Assembly: GCA_946965045.2 (NCBI GenBank) | Contig: OX337242.1 | Span: forward strand, 186,001-250,000 | DNA: 64,000 nt | Direction of reading: 5' to 3' | Origin: Epithemia pelagica | Lineage: Eukaryota; Bacillariophyta; Bacillariophyceae; Surirellales; Surirellaceae | Notes under the pieces: generated by a model | What the model was told of the DNA's origin: nothing | The model's input: the letters and a program-made list of their open reading frames with translations, nothing else | Databases searched by the model: none | Translations under genes and position numbers: made by a program | In this document: one piece after another, positions 39,487-49,869 of the stretch | Layout: each line of letters starts with the position of its first letter | Numbering within the stretch: the first letter of the stretch is position 1

Positions 39487-41679
39487 ATGTATGTGCCCTA
39501 CCACCCACCCGACCCCAACGACGACCCCAACGACGAACAACTCCACCATACGCACCAAGACGACGACGACGATGAGGAATCCACCTGTTTGGCACTGTCC
39601 CATGTGTCGGATCCCACCGTATCACCCCGCAGTGGATTTACGAGTACCGTGTTGCTCTCCCACCACCAGGATCCTGGCTTCAGTCCCACCAGTACGACCA
39701 GTCCCTTGCCCCAAATGCTCTATTTGTCGAGCAGTGGCAGTAGTAGCGGCAGCACCGCAACACCACCTCCTCTGGTAATTGCCGCAACCACCACCACAAG
39801 TGCTAATACGACACCCGTCGTGACTCGTTACCATGCGGCGTCCGCCGCCTTTTACAATCCTCCCAACACCAGTGGCAAGGAGGAGGATGATTCCAGTACA
39901 CAAGGGGTCTGGAATGATATCCAAAATGACCAGGAGGACAATGAAGATGACGACCATGCCGATGAAACTGACAGCTTGCTTCGCAGTAGCAGCAGTGACA
40001 ATTCCTCCTTGTCATCATCGTCCTCGTCTGGTTCCTTGGAGTCCTACAGTCGTAGCAGTTCCTCCCAGGACAGTGACAAAGATTCCTCCTATGACAGTGA
40101 CAGCTATTATAGTCGCAGTGGCAGCAGTTATACGGCCAGTGACGATGACGACGACTCGTGCAGTTACCATACAGGCATGAGTCGCAGTACGGGTGCTACT
40201 TCGTCGCAGTGGTATTCCAAGAACAGCCACGGCAATGACGAGGATGACGACGATGAAGAATCGTCCATCTTGTCCGAACAAGCTCAACGGACCATGGCCC
40301 TCGATGTTGCGGCCGCCTTGGAACGGTTGCGATGGCGACGGACGCAACAGCCACCGGCACCACCAACGGACAACACTACAGGTAAGGATTTCAATCCAGA
40401 CAAGACTGATCCACCCGAAGACAAGGACAGTCTTGCCGAGACCCACAAGCAAGAACAACCACCACAACCACAAGACGCCACGTCGTCCCCAACAGGACCA
40501 CGACGACGATGGTGGTTCCAACCGAAGCATTCGCCGTCTCGTATTAGTACGATGGATTACAAAACTCTGCAGCAGCAGCAGCATCACTTGTATCACCAAC
40601 CCGATGCCGTGGCTCGACCCCGCAGTGGAGGTTGTGTCTTTTGGTTTGTCCCATCCGAAGACGAAGGAGTAGGAGTGGGTCTGTGTGGCGGCAATTTGGC
40701 ACGCGTCGACTCCCCGGGCCCCACCACCCACTGGTGGACCGATCCGAAACATGACGACATCACCCCCAAACGAACCAAGTCTCGAAACGACGACCAGAAT
40801 TCACACAATTCCATGACTGCGGCGTTGGAAACCATTCCATCCTTGTCCCGGTCTTCTACATCTTCGGACGCGACCAGTCGTGCCCCGAGTATCCTCGACC
40901 TGCCCGAAACACTGGCCCCCCAACAACAACCAAACCAACCAAATCCGGAAACCACAACAACAACAACACCATCATCCTCCAGCCCCATCCTGAGACGGTC
41001 CAATCCCTTGTCGGCAAGTGGGAGTATTTCCACAGCAGGGGAGGATTCCTGTTCCACACCCACAACTAGCCCTACAAATACAAATCAGCAGCATCGTCCG
41101 GCCTGGATGCGAGACTTGTTGGCTCCGGCTCCCATGGCCCGACGACAACGAACTGCTCATGTGGTGGTTTCTCCCCAAGCAGCAGCAGTATTGTCACCCA
41201 CACGGTCCTCTCCCTCTCCAACCAAGCAACAAGAACAAGAAGAGCAAGAACAAGAACAACAACAACGTCCCTGTCCGTCGCCCTATCCCATGGATGAACG
41301 AACCGTCTCAGGTTCTCCTCGAAAGGACGAAGCGTCTTATTCCTTTGCTCTGTCACGATATCAGGAACACGAAGAGGTATCCTCCTTGGATGGGCCTCGT
41401 CGCAGTCCAATGGCCCGATTCCGACTCGACGACAACGACAATGAAACGAACAACCAGAACAAGAACCAGCACAACCCCACGAACCTGCGGTCGCGTCTCC
41501 AACAAACAAGAAGAACATCAACAAAAAACAGCACCTCCACGACCAACCAGAACAAGGACAAGAAGGACGACGATTCAGATTACCCGTCCGATGAAGAAAT
41601 GGATCATTCCGATATTGAAGCCGTCTTGACTTACGGTCACAATGAACTGTTGTCGGCCGTGGTGGTGCACAACCATTAA
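39487..41679 (+). CDS. Low-complexity plus-array protein with W-V core, copy 1
   Basis: A 730-residue protein from ATG at 39487. It is extremely biased: Asp and Glu runs, an early Ser run with GSSSGS, Ser/Tyr/Asp tract (SSYDSDSYYSRSGSSYTASD), Gln and Thr/Pro runs, and a final acidic YPSDEEMDHSDIEAVLTYGH. The one hydrophobic island is at about residues 379-402: SGGCVFWFVPSEDEGVGVGL followed by CGGN. A short LDVAAALERLRWRRTQ helix precedes it. The same island type recurs in the next three plus-strand low-complexity genes. No signal peptide, membrane helix or catalytic motif is seen. It could be a scaffold or matrix protein; that is speculation. Confidence 0.8.
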   Translation: MYVPYHPPDPNDDPNDEQLHHTHQDDDDDEESTCLALSHVSDPTVSPRSGFTSTVLLSHHQDPGFSPTSTTSPLPQMLYLSSSGSSSGSTATPPPLVIAATTTTSANTTPVVTRYHAASAAFYNPPNTSGKEEDDSSTQGVWNDIQNDQEDNEDDDHADETDSLLRSSSSDNSSLSSSSSSGSLESYSRSSSSQDSDKDSSYDSDSYYSRSGSSYTASDDDDDSCSYHTGMSRSTGATSSQWYSKNSHGNDEDDDDEESSILSEQAQRTMALDVAAALERLRWRRTQQPPAPPTDNTTGKDFNPDKTDPPEDKDSLAETHKQEQPPQPQDATSSPTGPRRRWWFQPKHSPSRISTMDYKTLQQQQHHLYHQPDAVARPRSGGCVFWFVPSEDEGVGVGLCGGNLARVDSPGPTTHWWTDPKHDDITPKRTKSRNDDQNSHNSMTAALETIPSLSRSSTSSDATSRAPSILDLPETLAPQQQPNQPNPETTTTTTPSSSSPILRRSNPLSASGSISTAGEDSCSTPTTSPTNTNQQHRPAWMRDLLAPAPMARRQRTAHVVVSPQAAAVLSPTRSSPSPTKQQEQEEQEQEQQQRPCPSPYPMDERTVSGSPRKDEASYSFALSRYQEHEEVSSLDGPRRSPMARFRLDDNDNETNNQNKNQHNPTNLRSRLQQTRRTSTKNSTSTTNQNKDKKDDDSDYPSDEEMDHSDIEAVLTYGHNELLSAVVVHNH

Positions 41680-42461
41680 TCACACTACTAGAACTGCCGT
41701 CTGTTGACGAGTATTCCTTCTTCTATTACCTTAGATAGGTGTATAGGGACGATGAGTGATGAGTGTGACGCATTCCAATGGGGGTACTCGCCATTCTAGT
41801 AATGAAACTATTACCGTAATAGAATGATTCTATCTAGTTCGGTCTGTCGTACAAAAGGCCACTGTTGGGAGTATGTAAAGAAACAGAAGTCCAAGAGTGT
41901 GACCCATTCCTCCATGACATCTTCTCCGCAGCCCCAAGAGTTGGGGTTACATTCCGATCCATGATCCTGGAGCTGGGTAGCGAGATAAACATGATGCGCA
42001 GTGTCCTGTTTCGTCGTGTCGCGCATTGTTGACTGGAGCTGGAGCGCGCACAGATGCGAAACAGATTCCCCGCTCGCCAACCTCCGTCCGTCGTCAGCAC
42101 GCGCGACAGGCTCACCGGAGAAATGAGGTTCGGGTTTTCTTGTGCTCTACTGATTCATTCGTACTAAAAAATCGGCGGATCCGGAATATCCGTTGAATCG
42201 CGCCAGTCGGAGAGTCCCTTAGTTTATTCCTAACCGTAACGGGTAACTTTCAAACTAGCGACGAACCTACTTAGACGATTGGCGGTAGTGTGACCCGCCA
42301 ATGGCGATTCGTTACAGCACGTTCTCGTCTCACCAAGAGACAGAACGATCCAAGAGCCAGTCGCTCATTGGAGACAAGGTTCGCCATTCGTCGTCGCGTA
42401 CAGCACACACTGTCGTCTCATTTTTTGGACGCCGCCACATACAACCACACACCACCACACC
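41680..42461. other. Intergenic, no gene seen
   Basis: About 780 nt between two same-strand genes. A reverse-strand open stretch at 41811-42115 is short, in two frames, and unrecognised. Confidence 0.5.
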
Positions 42462-44288
42462 ATGATTGTTCATCTTCCACCGCCACCACCGCCTCCACCG
42501 CCTCCACCATCGTCCGTACTGTTGACGCGACGACCAGCCAGTGATCCACCGGAGGAACAGCATCATCATCATGGCATTATCGGCATGGTCGATTCGATTG
42601 ATACCAAGGATTTATTGGTGGAACCCATGCATTCGGCGTCCGTCCTCTTGTTGTCGGGAGAGCAGAATAATGGCGCCAAACAACAACCACAACAGCCCAT
42701 GACGTTGAAACCCTCCATGTCCTCCTCGTCGTCCTTTTCCAACATGTTTCGCACCAATACCACCAGCGATGAAGAGGAACAACAACAACAACAAGATCCT
42801 CACATGACGATGATGATGGAAGATCCACCCGCGGAGGATCGGCGCCACCACCACAATCATAACAACAACAACAGTTTCTCCATGGACCCGGTTGCCGCTC
42901 ACGCCGCTGTCGTGGAGCTGGAACCTGAAGAAAAAGAAGAACAGCATATCCCTGCAAAAAGTTTTGCGACCGAAACAACAGCCACCTCCCATACGAGCAG
43001 CAGTAATAGTACCACGTCCTCCTCCTCCTCTTCCCCCGAGTCTCACCACCAAGGAGAAACGCCCGTTGTGGCTGCTCCAGCAACGACCACTACCACAACA
43101 ACAACGCTTCACTATCTATCTCAAGGTACTGGACCACAAGGACACAAAACGGTACGACATCGGGTCCACGTGACCAGTACCAGTCCCCAGTCTCAACAGC
43201 AACAATACCAATACCAACCACCACCTTATTCGGATCCTCATCATCGACCGCACACGGCCCGAACCACACGCCGTCGCAATGGTGGCGGTCGTAGTGCTGG
43301 TGACGGCGAGTATCATTCCAATTCGAATGGTCATCACTTTGGCTTTGCCAGTCCGTTTGCACGACAACGGTCGTATCATGATGATGGCAATGACGATGAA
43401 TTGCGGGATGATGATGGACCCTGGTACAACAATCCCCTGGCCGCATTCCAACAACGCTTGGCGCAACACAAGAAACGACACGACCACTACCACGACAGCG
43501 ACGACCACCATCGCTTTGCGTCGTCGCATCCACACCAACAACCCGTTCATCTCACCGCCTTGGATTTGGTGGCGTGGGTCGTGGACGGAGGCGCGGCCGA
43601 ATTATTTCAATGTGGCGCCGGTGGTGGCGATTTGGACGACGACGATCGGTACTATCGATCGCAACGACGACGACGAAGACGATCACGAAGACGATCCTCA
43701 CAAAGAAACCACAGTCGTAGCAGCAGTAGACACGGACGACGTCGACACTCTTCCTCCAAGAAAAAGAAACAACACAAGAAGAAGAAGGACCGTAAAAACA
43801 AAAAGTCCTTGGTCCGCAAAGTCAGTACCTTCTTGACCGCGTCGTCCGACGACTTTTCGTCCGATTCCTCCTCGTGTGGCTCCTCCTCCGATGACGACGA
43901 TTCCCTGTATTCGTCCTCCTCCTCCTTTTTGGACGATGACGACGACGAGTATTATTCCATGGAGGATGAGCATGATCCTCGGTACGGCGCCCACAAAGAA
44001 GACGAAGAAGAGCCCTATTATCCACTCTTGCAACACGACCAGCAACAACAACAGGCGTCTCCACCATCCATGGTGGTCATGACTCCACCATCCTCGTCGT
44101 CGTCGTTCCCACCCCAAATGGAATTGGAACTGGAAGTGCAACAACCAGACGACCACGAACATGTGATCGAGGACGACGACGCCAACCAACACGAAGAGTA
44201 CCACAAGGATGGTACCGCCACCAATCATCATCATCATCATGGCGTGGATGTGTCCAACGGAGGAGGATATATTTACTACAATGCGTGA
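42462..44288 (+). CDS. Low-complexity plus-array protein with W-V core, copy 2
   Basis: A 608-residue protein from ATG at 42462, starting MIVHLPPPPPPPPPPPSSV. Long runs of Pro, Gln, His, Thr, Ser and Asp alternate with basic tracts (RRRRRRSRRRSSQRNHSR, KKKKQHKKKKDRKNKKS) and an acidic/Ser C-terminal third. The hydrophobic island lies at about 364-390: LTALDLVAWVVDGGAAELFQ then CGAGGGDL, comparable with copies 1 and 3. A second slightly hydrophobic patch is SLVRKVSTFLTASSDDF. It ends GGGYIYYNA. The Lys/Ser/His-rich composition is reminiscent of biomineral or nuclear proteins but no signal peptide is present. Function unknown. Confidence 0.8.
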   Translation: MIVHLPPPPPPPPPPPSSVLLTRRPASDPPEEQHHHHGIIGMVDSIDTKDLLVEPMHSASVLLLSGEQNNGAKQQPQQPMTLKPSMSSSSSFSNMFRTNTTSDEEEQQQQQDPHMTMMMEDPPAEDRRHHHNHNNNNSFSMDPVAAHAAVVELEPEEKEEQHIPAKSFATETTATSHTSSSNSTTSSSSSSPESHHQGETPVVAAPATTTTTTTTLHYLSQGTGPQGHKTVRHRVHVTSTSPQSQQQQYQYQPPPYSDPHHRPHTARTTRRRNGGGRSAGDGEYHSNSNGHHFGFASPFARQRSYHDDGNDDELRDDDGPWYNNPLAAFQQRLAQHKKRHDHYHDSDDHHRFASSHPHQQPVHLTALDLVAWVVDGGAAELFQCGAGGGDLDDDDRYYRSQRRRRRRSRRRSSQRNHSRSSSRHGRRRHSSSKKKKQHKKKKDRKNKKSLVRKVSTFLTASSDDFSSDSSSCGSSSDDDDSLYSSSSSFLDDDDDEYYSMEDEHDPRYGAHKEDEEEPYYPLLQHDQQQQQASPPSMVVMTPPSSSSSFPPQMELELEVQQPDDHEHVIEDDDANQHEEYHKDGTATNHHHHHGVDVSNGGGYIYYNA

Positions 44289-45376
44289 GAGAACGTGAGA
44301 AAAGAAACAATAGATCGAGCGAGCGAACGAACGAACGAACGAACGAGAAAGAGAGAGAGACAGACAGATTAGAATAGCTTCCATCCTTGTGATGCCATCC
44401 AAAAAACGAACCCTACCACACAGTGCAGTGACGCAAGGCGTCACAGCAGCGCTCTCTCGTGTGGATGATAGAACAAAAATTCCACAGACTTGTGATGGAT
44501 TCTTGAGAGAAACAGAGTTTTTGGTAGACGGGGTGGAGGAGTGGTCCGCGAGAAGAAACAGACTTGGATCGGGAGAGAGGGCGCCAGTTGCCTGACTTTT
44601 TGTTCATTGTCACTCCGTAAGCTATTATTAGCAACTCTTGTACACTATGAATTCTTTTCTCCATAACTTGTATCATATTATGATGGGGCGAATAAGGAGA
44701 GAAAACTAAGGTCACACCACCTGCGTCATCGAGTGAGTTTGATTGTCTTTTGTGATATTTTGGATGGTGAAACTGTTGTCAGCCATCATACAATACAATA
44801 CAGTATGGAACCTTGCTTAGTTTTGCTCTTCATTCGATTTACTTTTGCTTGCAACAAGCTATTTCCGGTACCAATATCGTTTCAGATTTATCGGAGTAGC
44901 TGTATGTTGTTCTTGTTGGGCGACCCCTCTAGCTAGGAGTATAATATAAAAATAGGTAGAGTATTTTTATGGCGCGCGCGCGAGAAATAGGTGGCTTTTA
45001 AATGTCTCACCGGTACCCAATCGCGCACGGCGGGGCTTGCTTTCTCAAGAACATTTTTGTCGACACACATCCAAGACTTGATACCCGTTTTGGCAAACCA
45101 ATGGCGCGGTTCGCCATCTTCTCTACCGTCCATGTCTGACACATGCGTTGGTATAAATCTGAAGAACACTGGTGGATTGAAACAAGAGAGTGCGATTTCG
45201 AGAGGAAAAATGCCCAACAAGACGACAAAAAGTTGCGCACGACTTGCACAAATCTCACAATTCCAGAGGTCATCTCTATATACGGTGACACACACACACG
45301 CACATCTCCAGGCTCTTCTCCTGAATTTTCTGCCTCGGTGAGATCATTTCCGTGCTCTTGTTGGTGTGGTCGAATC
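44289..45376. other. Intergenic with GAAC repeat and a reverse-strand coding-like fragment
   Basis: About 1.1 kb. (GAAC)n / GA repeats follow the stop codon (44316-44360). On the reverse strand at about 45000-45270 a frame with RFIPTHVSDMDGREDGEPRH and KASPAVRDWVPVRHLK has protein-like composition but no gene structure around it; it overlaps the presumed promoter of the next gene and is probably a relic. Confidence 0.4.
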
Positions 45377-46510
45377 ATGTCGTCGTCTCGACGGACCTTT
45401 GAGTTTGTACCAGCCGCAAATCACTCAAAGATACAACCCAATGCGGAACAACAAAATCAAGAGAAGGTATGGCTCGTTGGAAGCTTGGATAATGTGCAGT
45501 TGATTAAGGAATTACAGTCTTGTGCCTCGTCCTATTTCGACTCGACGCAATCCAGTCGAGGAAGCATGACCAGTGACACCATTTGTAGTAGCTCGGAAGA
45601 AAGCAGCAGTGAGGAGATTCAGGGTGTTGGCAGTTGTACAGGAGGAACAAGTCGGTTGGTTCTGCAGGATGTGGAACACCATGCCACGACATTTGCCAAA
45701 CCTCATGACGTGCGGGACATGCACACCTTGTCGAATCAATCTCTTTCCTCCGACAAGGAGGAGAAACAAGAACAACAAGGAGGAGAACCACAAGAGTCAT
45801 TGCAGCATCCGAGTTCTCAACGAATTTGTCCCGATCCACAGCGAATGGACGTGTCTCCGCGGATTCCCTTGGATCATGCCTCCCAGGGTACCACCACCTG
45901 TATTACCAGTACCACCCTTCGCTGGCATCAACCGCCGTCCTTTCTCAGACGACAAGGACGAACAACAGCTCCCGTGCAAAACTTTACATCCATGACACAA
46001 GGACGTCCATCCGCACCCAAGCAATCGACGGGAGCGTCGGCGAGCAGCCCCAAAGTACCAAACTACTCCTCGTGGAGTCCCGCCCAGCAATACTGTGCAC
46101 AACAACAAAGACGACGGCAACAACAACATAAACCACCACCATCACATGCTCCCAAGCCAGCCACGCAACCATCCTCGTCACAGTCCCACACAACAAGCAG
46201 CACCACCGGCAACAACAATAATAAGACCCACAAACGCAAACCAAAACAGCAATTGAGTCCTTTGGGAAAAAATGTCGTGGCCTTTGTGTGGTGGTTTGTC
46301 GTGGAAGGTGGGGGAATGATGCTTTGTCGCACACCCAACGAGGAACAAGTCTTGTATGAAGACAACGAAGCGGATTGGAAGGATGACGACCATGGCAAGG
46401 ATATTCCTAAGGATCTTCGGACAACCCCTGCTAGTTGTTCCACGTCGAATGAGACGACTCTGGTGGTGGGATCAAGACACTGTAAGGAAAAACTGGCAGT
46501 CCTCCCGTAA
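45377..46510 (+). CDS. Low-complexity plus-array protein with W-V core, copy 3
   Basis: A 377-residue protein from ATG at 45377; the frame is open to another ATG at 45143, but that upstream part has different composition and I prefer the later start. It begins MSSSRRTFEFVPAANHSK with VWLVGSLDNVQLIKELQ, then Ser/Glu/Gln-rich sequence, a Gln-rich tract and a Pro/Ser/Thr/Asn tract. The island at about 299-325, NVVAFVWWFVVEGGGMMLCR followed by TPNEE, is the best hydrophobic copy of the plus-array core. An acidic stretch (YEDNEADWKDDDHGKD) follows. Such a 13-residue hydrophobic patch is too short for a transmembrane helix. Function unknown. Confidence 0.75.
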   Translation: MSSSRRTFEFVPAANHSKIQPNAEQQNQEKVWLVGSLDNVQLIKELQSCASSYFDSTQSSRGSMTSDTICSSSEESSSEEIQGVGSCTGGTSRLVLQDVEHHATTFAKPHDVRDMHTLSNQSLSSDKEEKQEQQGGEPQESLQHPSSQRICPDPQRMDVSPRIPLDHASQGTTTCITSTTLRWHQPPSFLRRQGRTTAPVQNFTSMTQGRPSAPKQSTGASASSPKVPNYSSWSPAQQYCAQQQRRRQQQHKPPPSHAPKPATQPSSSQSHTTSSTTGNNNNKTHKRKPKQQLSPLGKNVVAFVWWFVVEGGGMMLCRTPNEEQVLYEDNEADWKDDDHGKDIPKDLRTTPASCSTSNETTLVVGSRHCKEKLAVLP

Positions 46511-47321
46511 TAGGAGAAGGACAACGATCAAGGCCGTCTCACTGAAGGACTGAAATCAAGGTGTCCATTCTCGACAGAGAAAACAATGGATGGATCGAGA
46601 AATCCGCCTCGAATCCCCCAAAAGAGAGCAGACGATTGGATGCGGAACAGTTCTGCTGCGTCACACTCCAGCATGGTATCGACAAAAATGGTTCGTTCTT
46701 AATGAAAGAGTTGTTAGAACTCTGGTCCCAGAAATTCTGGAAACAAAAGGAACAATTTGCCATGTCTCATCTGGGCAAGACAGCGCAACACCTACATTAG
46801 CCGAACTCTTTTGCTTGTCTTCCCGAACCCTAATACGTGTCTGCTTCCGAGTCTCGAGTCGCTTTTCGTCCGACGGACAGCTCCGAGCAGGAGGGATTGC
46901 ATCTTCTTTGTTGGAGCTAAGTTCTCGAACTCGTAAATACAACACCAATACGAGATGGGACAAATTTGAACTCGGGGCGTAGGAGGCCCGAATGAAGCCT
47001 GGGAATCGGTCGAATTGTTGTTCAGTGCCTTGCGTCAAAATCAACACTGGGAAGTTTTCGTACTTTGGTGTGGTGGACGAGCAGGACTCTCTTCGTGGAC
47101 AGACACGTTGGAAATATTTTGTTCTGAATTTCAGTTGTGAGACTCCTGGTGGAAGTGTTGGCTTCACTACTGTCTTATTGCTGACGATGGTCTGAAGGCC
47201 TTGTCAAGGGCCCTGGACTACGAGGAATCATCATCGCCGTCGTGGCAGCTCTTACGATTGTGGATGCGATCGAAGAAATTCCATGAGATTTGGTTCTTAG
47301 GTATTAATCTTGACGAAGACC
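46511..47321. other. Possible decayed or unmodelled exons upstream of the TIR gene
   Basis: About 810 nt. Plus-strand frames 46561-46800 (SRRLDAEQFCCVTLQHGIDK) and 46590-46982 overlap in different phases. At 47110-47131 TTTTGTTCTGAATTTCAG looks like a 3' splice site, followed by coding-like WWKCWLHYCLIADDGLKAL and ALDYEESSSPSWQLLRLW up to a stop at 47361 in a phase different from the TIR frame. Could be an upstream exon of a neighbouring gene or a relic. Confidence 0.35.
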
Positions 47322-47882
47322 ATGATGACAAAGATGGAAACTATCAACCACAGCAACCCTGAATACGATATTATGATATCTTTGGCAGGAGAAGTTCGCA
47401 AAGAACTAGAGTGTGACTATGTCACCATGCTGAAAACTGAATTGCAAAATGCGGCAGGAGGCAAGACACTCAAGATTTTTGTGGCAGAGGAATCGTTGTA
47501 TGCTGGAGAGACTTCTAATGCGCCGGCTTCCATGTTTCGACACGCGTTAACGGCACGTCTTTTGGTATGTGTGACATCGACGCACTATGTTCAAAAACAC
47601 TGGACTATTGCAGAGTTCTTGTGTGGTCTGGCTCGCAATGAGATGGTGGGTTCGTTTGGCGTCAATGGTTTCCTTGTAGACACAATGCCGGGATGCCAGT
47701 GGGTTCTTCCCTCCCGTGACACCAACGCTGGCGAGCCGTCACTGCCAAATGCACGAGCAGCCACTCCATGTATTTCTCGAAATGCCCGTAGATGGCTGGA
47801 TGGCATCGACGCGATAGTTCCAAGTTTAGTACCTACCATGCAAATTTGTACAATCACTGGAAAGCATGAGTATCGTAAGTAA
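47322..47882 (+). CDS. TIR-domain protein
   Basis: 186 residues from ATG at 47322 (an in-phase stop lies at 47298). Almost the whole length resembles a TIR fold: strand A YDIMISLAGE, a helix YVTMLKTELQNAAGG, KIFVAEESLYAGETSNAP (equivalent to the x-F-x-D..L..G.. segment), MFRHALTARLLVCVTSTHYV and KHWTIAEFLCGLARNE, where the Glu after W-T-I-A sits at the position of the catalytic Glu of NAD-cleaving TIR domains. The frame ends at a TAA inside GAGTATCGTAAGTAA, which contains a good 5' splice site (GTAAGT at 47876), so the gene may continue into 47920-48321. TIR domains act in signalling or NAD+ hydrolysis; which applies here is not shown. Confidence 0.65.
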   Translation: MMTKMETINHSNPEYDIMISLAGEVRKELECDYVTMLKTELQNAAGGKTLKIFVAEESLYAGETSNAPASMFRHALTARLLVCVTSTHYVQKHWTIAEFLCGLARNEMVGSFGVNGFLVDTMPGCQWVLPSRDTNAGEPSLPNARAATPCISRNARRWLDGIDAIVPSLVPTMQICTITGKHEYRK

Positions 47883-47889
47883 TCAACAA

Positions 47890-48321
47890 CAAGGCTGACG
47901 GCAGTAATGTTTGATAGGAATTCTTGTTGTCTTACGATTGTTGCTTCGATGGAGCAGGTTCCCGATACGCGCAGTTGGTCAATCACGTGCAGGGGGTTGC
48001 CAGTCTTGCGACTCGCTCGTTGCATCTAGCTCCAGACAGCACCGTGGGTCCCCCAAGTCGAGAGCAGCAGCAGCAGCATGGTACATCCGGTCCTTGGAAA
48101 ATGACGACGACCAAAAAAAATCGCATAGAGATGGATACGGAGATGGCGGACCACCAACACCAAACAGACTCGAACAAAGATACAACGTTGTTGCACAATC
48201 ACTTGAGAGCGTCGAAACACCTCAAAAGTCCGTAACAAATCACACGTGGGCGTTTGTCTATGCTCGACGTGTCGAGCTCCGACGGTACCATCATGACGCA
48301 AAGGCTATCTACAAAAGATAG
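47890..48321 (+). other. Candidate downstream exon of the TIR gene
   Basis: After the possible donor at 47876, an acceptor TTTGATAG at about 47911-47918 would join to an open frame ending at 48321 (with SLENDDDQKKSHRDGYGDGG and WAFVYARRVELRRYHHD). A different phase gives SYDCCFDGAGSRYAQLVNHV and ends at 48235. Only one can be right, and transcript data are absent, so no CDS is called. Confidence 0.3.
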
Positions 48322-48679
48322 TTCTTGGACTTGATGATCTTGTCTCGAGGTGTGGTGCTCATCCACCGTGACGGGACGTTGGAGATATCCCACAATTCAA
48401 TTTCATCCTCTAGCTAGACTACACCATTGGCCAATTCTACCGCATCCACGACCTTTTCCCCATCGAGTTGTGAGTGATGTGCTTCCGAATTGTGGAGGTG
48501 TGCTTCCGAATTGGCGAGTCGTGTTCCGTCCCCCATATCCAAGACTCACCGACCCAGCCGAACAATAAGCGGGGTACTTTTTACCTTGCGCCGATCAGAA
48601 GACCATAATCTACCGACCCCCATCACATCGACCAACCAAAGTCTGTTCGTCTCTCTGACTCTGATAGCATTAACGTGTC
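48322..48679. other. Intergenic, no gene seen
   Basis: About 360 nt before the next gene, with a repeated GTGCTTCCGAATTG (near 48479 and 48499). Presumed promoter. Confidence 0.5.
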
Positions 48680-49591
48680 ATGAGCAGTGCTTGGTTGCTG
48701 TTCCAAGTCGTTTCCAATTGCATCAAACAAGCGCAGCCGCACCATCCCCGCAACGACAGCAATGAACAACAACAACAAGCCACTCGAGAAGCAGCATCAT
48801 CCCAAGAATCGGGCACATGGATGATTCAAACGTTGGTGGCGGGGGGAGAACGATTGGTCTATTGCGAACCACAACCACCATTCGGAACAAAGCATGGTCC
48901 TGCTACGAATCGTCGACGATATGTACGGACGGACAATGTAGAAATTATCCCGGCACCGTCGTCGCTTCGTCCCATCTCGTTGCCACACGATCAAGAACGG
49001 GTCGAACAAGCCGCTCGAGCATTGGCACACGCTCAAACACAACAACAACAACGTCTCCTCCACAATCATCATCATCCCCACCCCCACCACAACACCACTA
49101 CAAGCAACAAGGGTGTCATGATGGTGCATCCCAAACCACCCCCACAGCAACCACGAGGAGGAACCTGGCATCAATTGACGCTGCGGGTTTCACCCGCCAC
49201 GTTTCCCTCGGTGCTGTTGACCCATGCCTGTTGGAACGCCTTGGTGACCAAACGACGACAACCACTCAAAATGGTTCATTCCACGTGGTTAATGGGTCCG
49301 ACGACACTGGCCGAAAGCTATCTCTATCAACCACCACCACCATCCAACACGAATACTACAGCTACAACTACTATTACTACAGCTACTACTACTATTACTA
49401 CAACGGACAACCACCACAGCACTTGTGGTGGTACATTGGTGATTGGAGTGTGGCAACCCAAGTGTCATGTCGTACCCGCATCGACCTTGCAACAAGCCTT
49501 GCAGCTCCAAGTCATTCAATTGCGACCCATGCCGACCACCTTTAGTCCCCTGGGATATCAAGCAGTCGCAGCGTGCGAAAACGAACACTAA
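48680..49591 (+). CDS. Low-complexity plus-array protein, copy 4 (tentative)
   Basis: 303 residues from ATG at 48680. The N-terminus MSSAWLLFQVVSNCIKQAQ is amphipathic. A short ordered patch at about 44-64, SGTWMIQTLVAGGERLVYCE, matches the W / V / GG / L-x-C pattern of copies 1-3. Gln, His, Pro and Thr runs follow. The C-terminal half is more ordered than in the other copies: WHQLTLRVSPATFPSVLLTH, NALVTKRRQPLKMVHSTWLM, GTLVIGVWQPKCHVVPASTL and LQVIQLRPMPTTFSPLGYQA. The frame with this ordered content is preferred over the long low-complexity frame 48817-49545 on the same strand. Function unknown; family assignment is by pattern only. Confidence 0.6.
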   Translation: MSSAWLLFQVVSNCIKQAQPHHPRNDSNEQQQQATREAASSQESGTWMIQTLVAGGERLVYCEPQPPFGTKHGPATNRRRYVRTDNVEIIPAPSSLRPISLPHDQERVEQAARALAHAQTQQQQRLLHNHHHPHPHHNTTTSNKGVMMVHPKPPPQQPRGGTWHQLTLRVSPATFPSVLLTHACWNALVTKRRQPLKMVHSTWLMGPTTLAESYLYQPPPPSNTNTTATTTITTATTTITTTDNHHSTCGGTLVIGVWQPKCHVVPASTLQQALQLQVIQLRPMPTTFSPLGYQAVAACENEH

Positions 49592-49603
49592 GGATACCAA
49601 AAA

Positions 49604-49658
49604 ATGAACGAAAGAGAGAAAGAGAGAGAGAGAGAGCAAAGCTCTCTCTTTCTTTTTG
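49604..49658 (+). terminator. GA/CT hairpin just after a stop codon
   Basis: A GA repeat at about 49611-49636 faces GCTCTCTCTTTCTTTTT (49640-49657) with a 3-4 nt loop, about 20 nt after the TAA at 49589. It could affect 3'-end formation; eukaryotic genes do not need such a hairpin, so the role is uncertain. Confidence 0.4.
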
Positions 49659-49869
49659 TTGTTGGAACACAAGAACGGTCCAGGCTCCTCCTTCTTGGTT
49701 TGGGTGCATGCGTGTGTGAGAGAGTGACATCTCTTTTTTTCGGGGGGAGTGTGGTCTATTCGAAAAAATCGATTCGAGTCCTATAAAAAATCGTACTCTG
49801 TATACCGTGTGTGGGGTTTGTATATCCATCCAAAGAAAAAAGTCAAAGCAGTTCCACACGAAAGCAACC

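Noticed and set aside
44933-45378. Reverse-strand frames upstream of the 45377 gene
   Set aside because: Protein-like composition, but two phases are needed and they cover a presumed promoter; kept only as a possible relic.
48817-49545. 242-codon plus-strand frame rich in Thr/Ser/Tyr
   Set aside because: Overlaps the 48680-49591 gene in another phase; it consists of repeat-derived runs, while the chosen frame has ordered strands.
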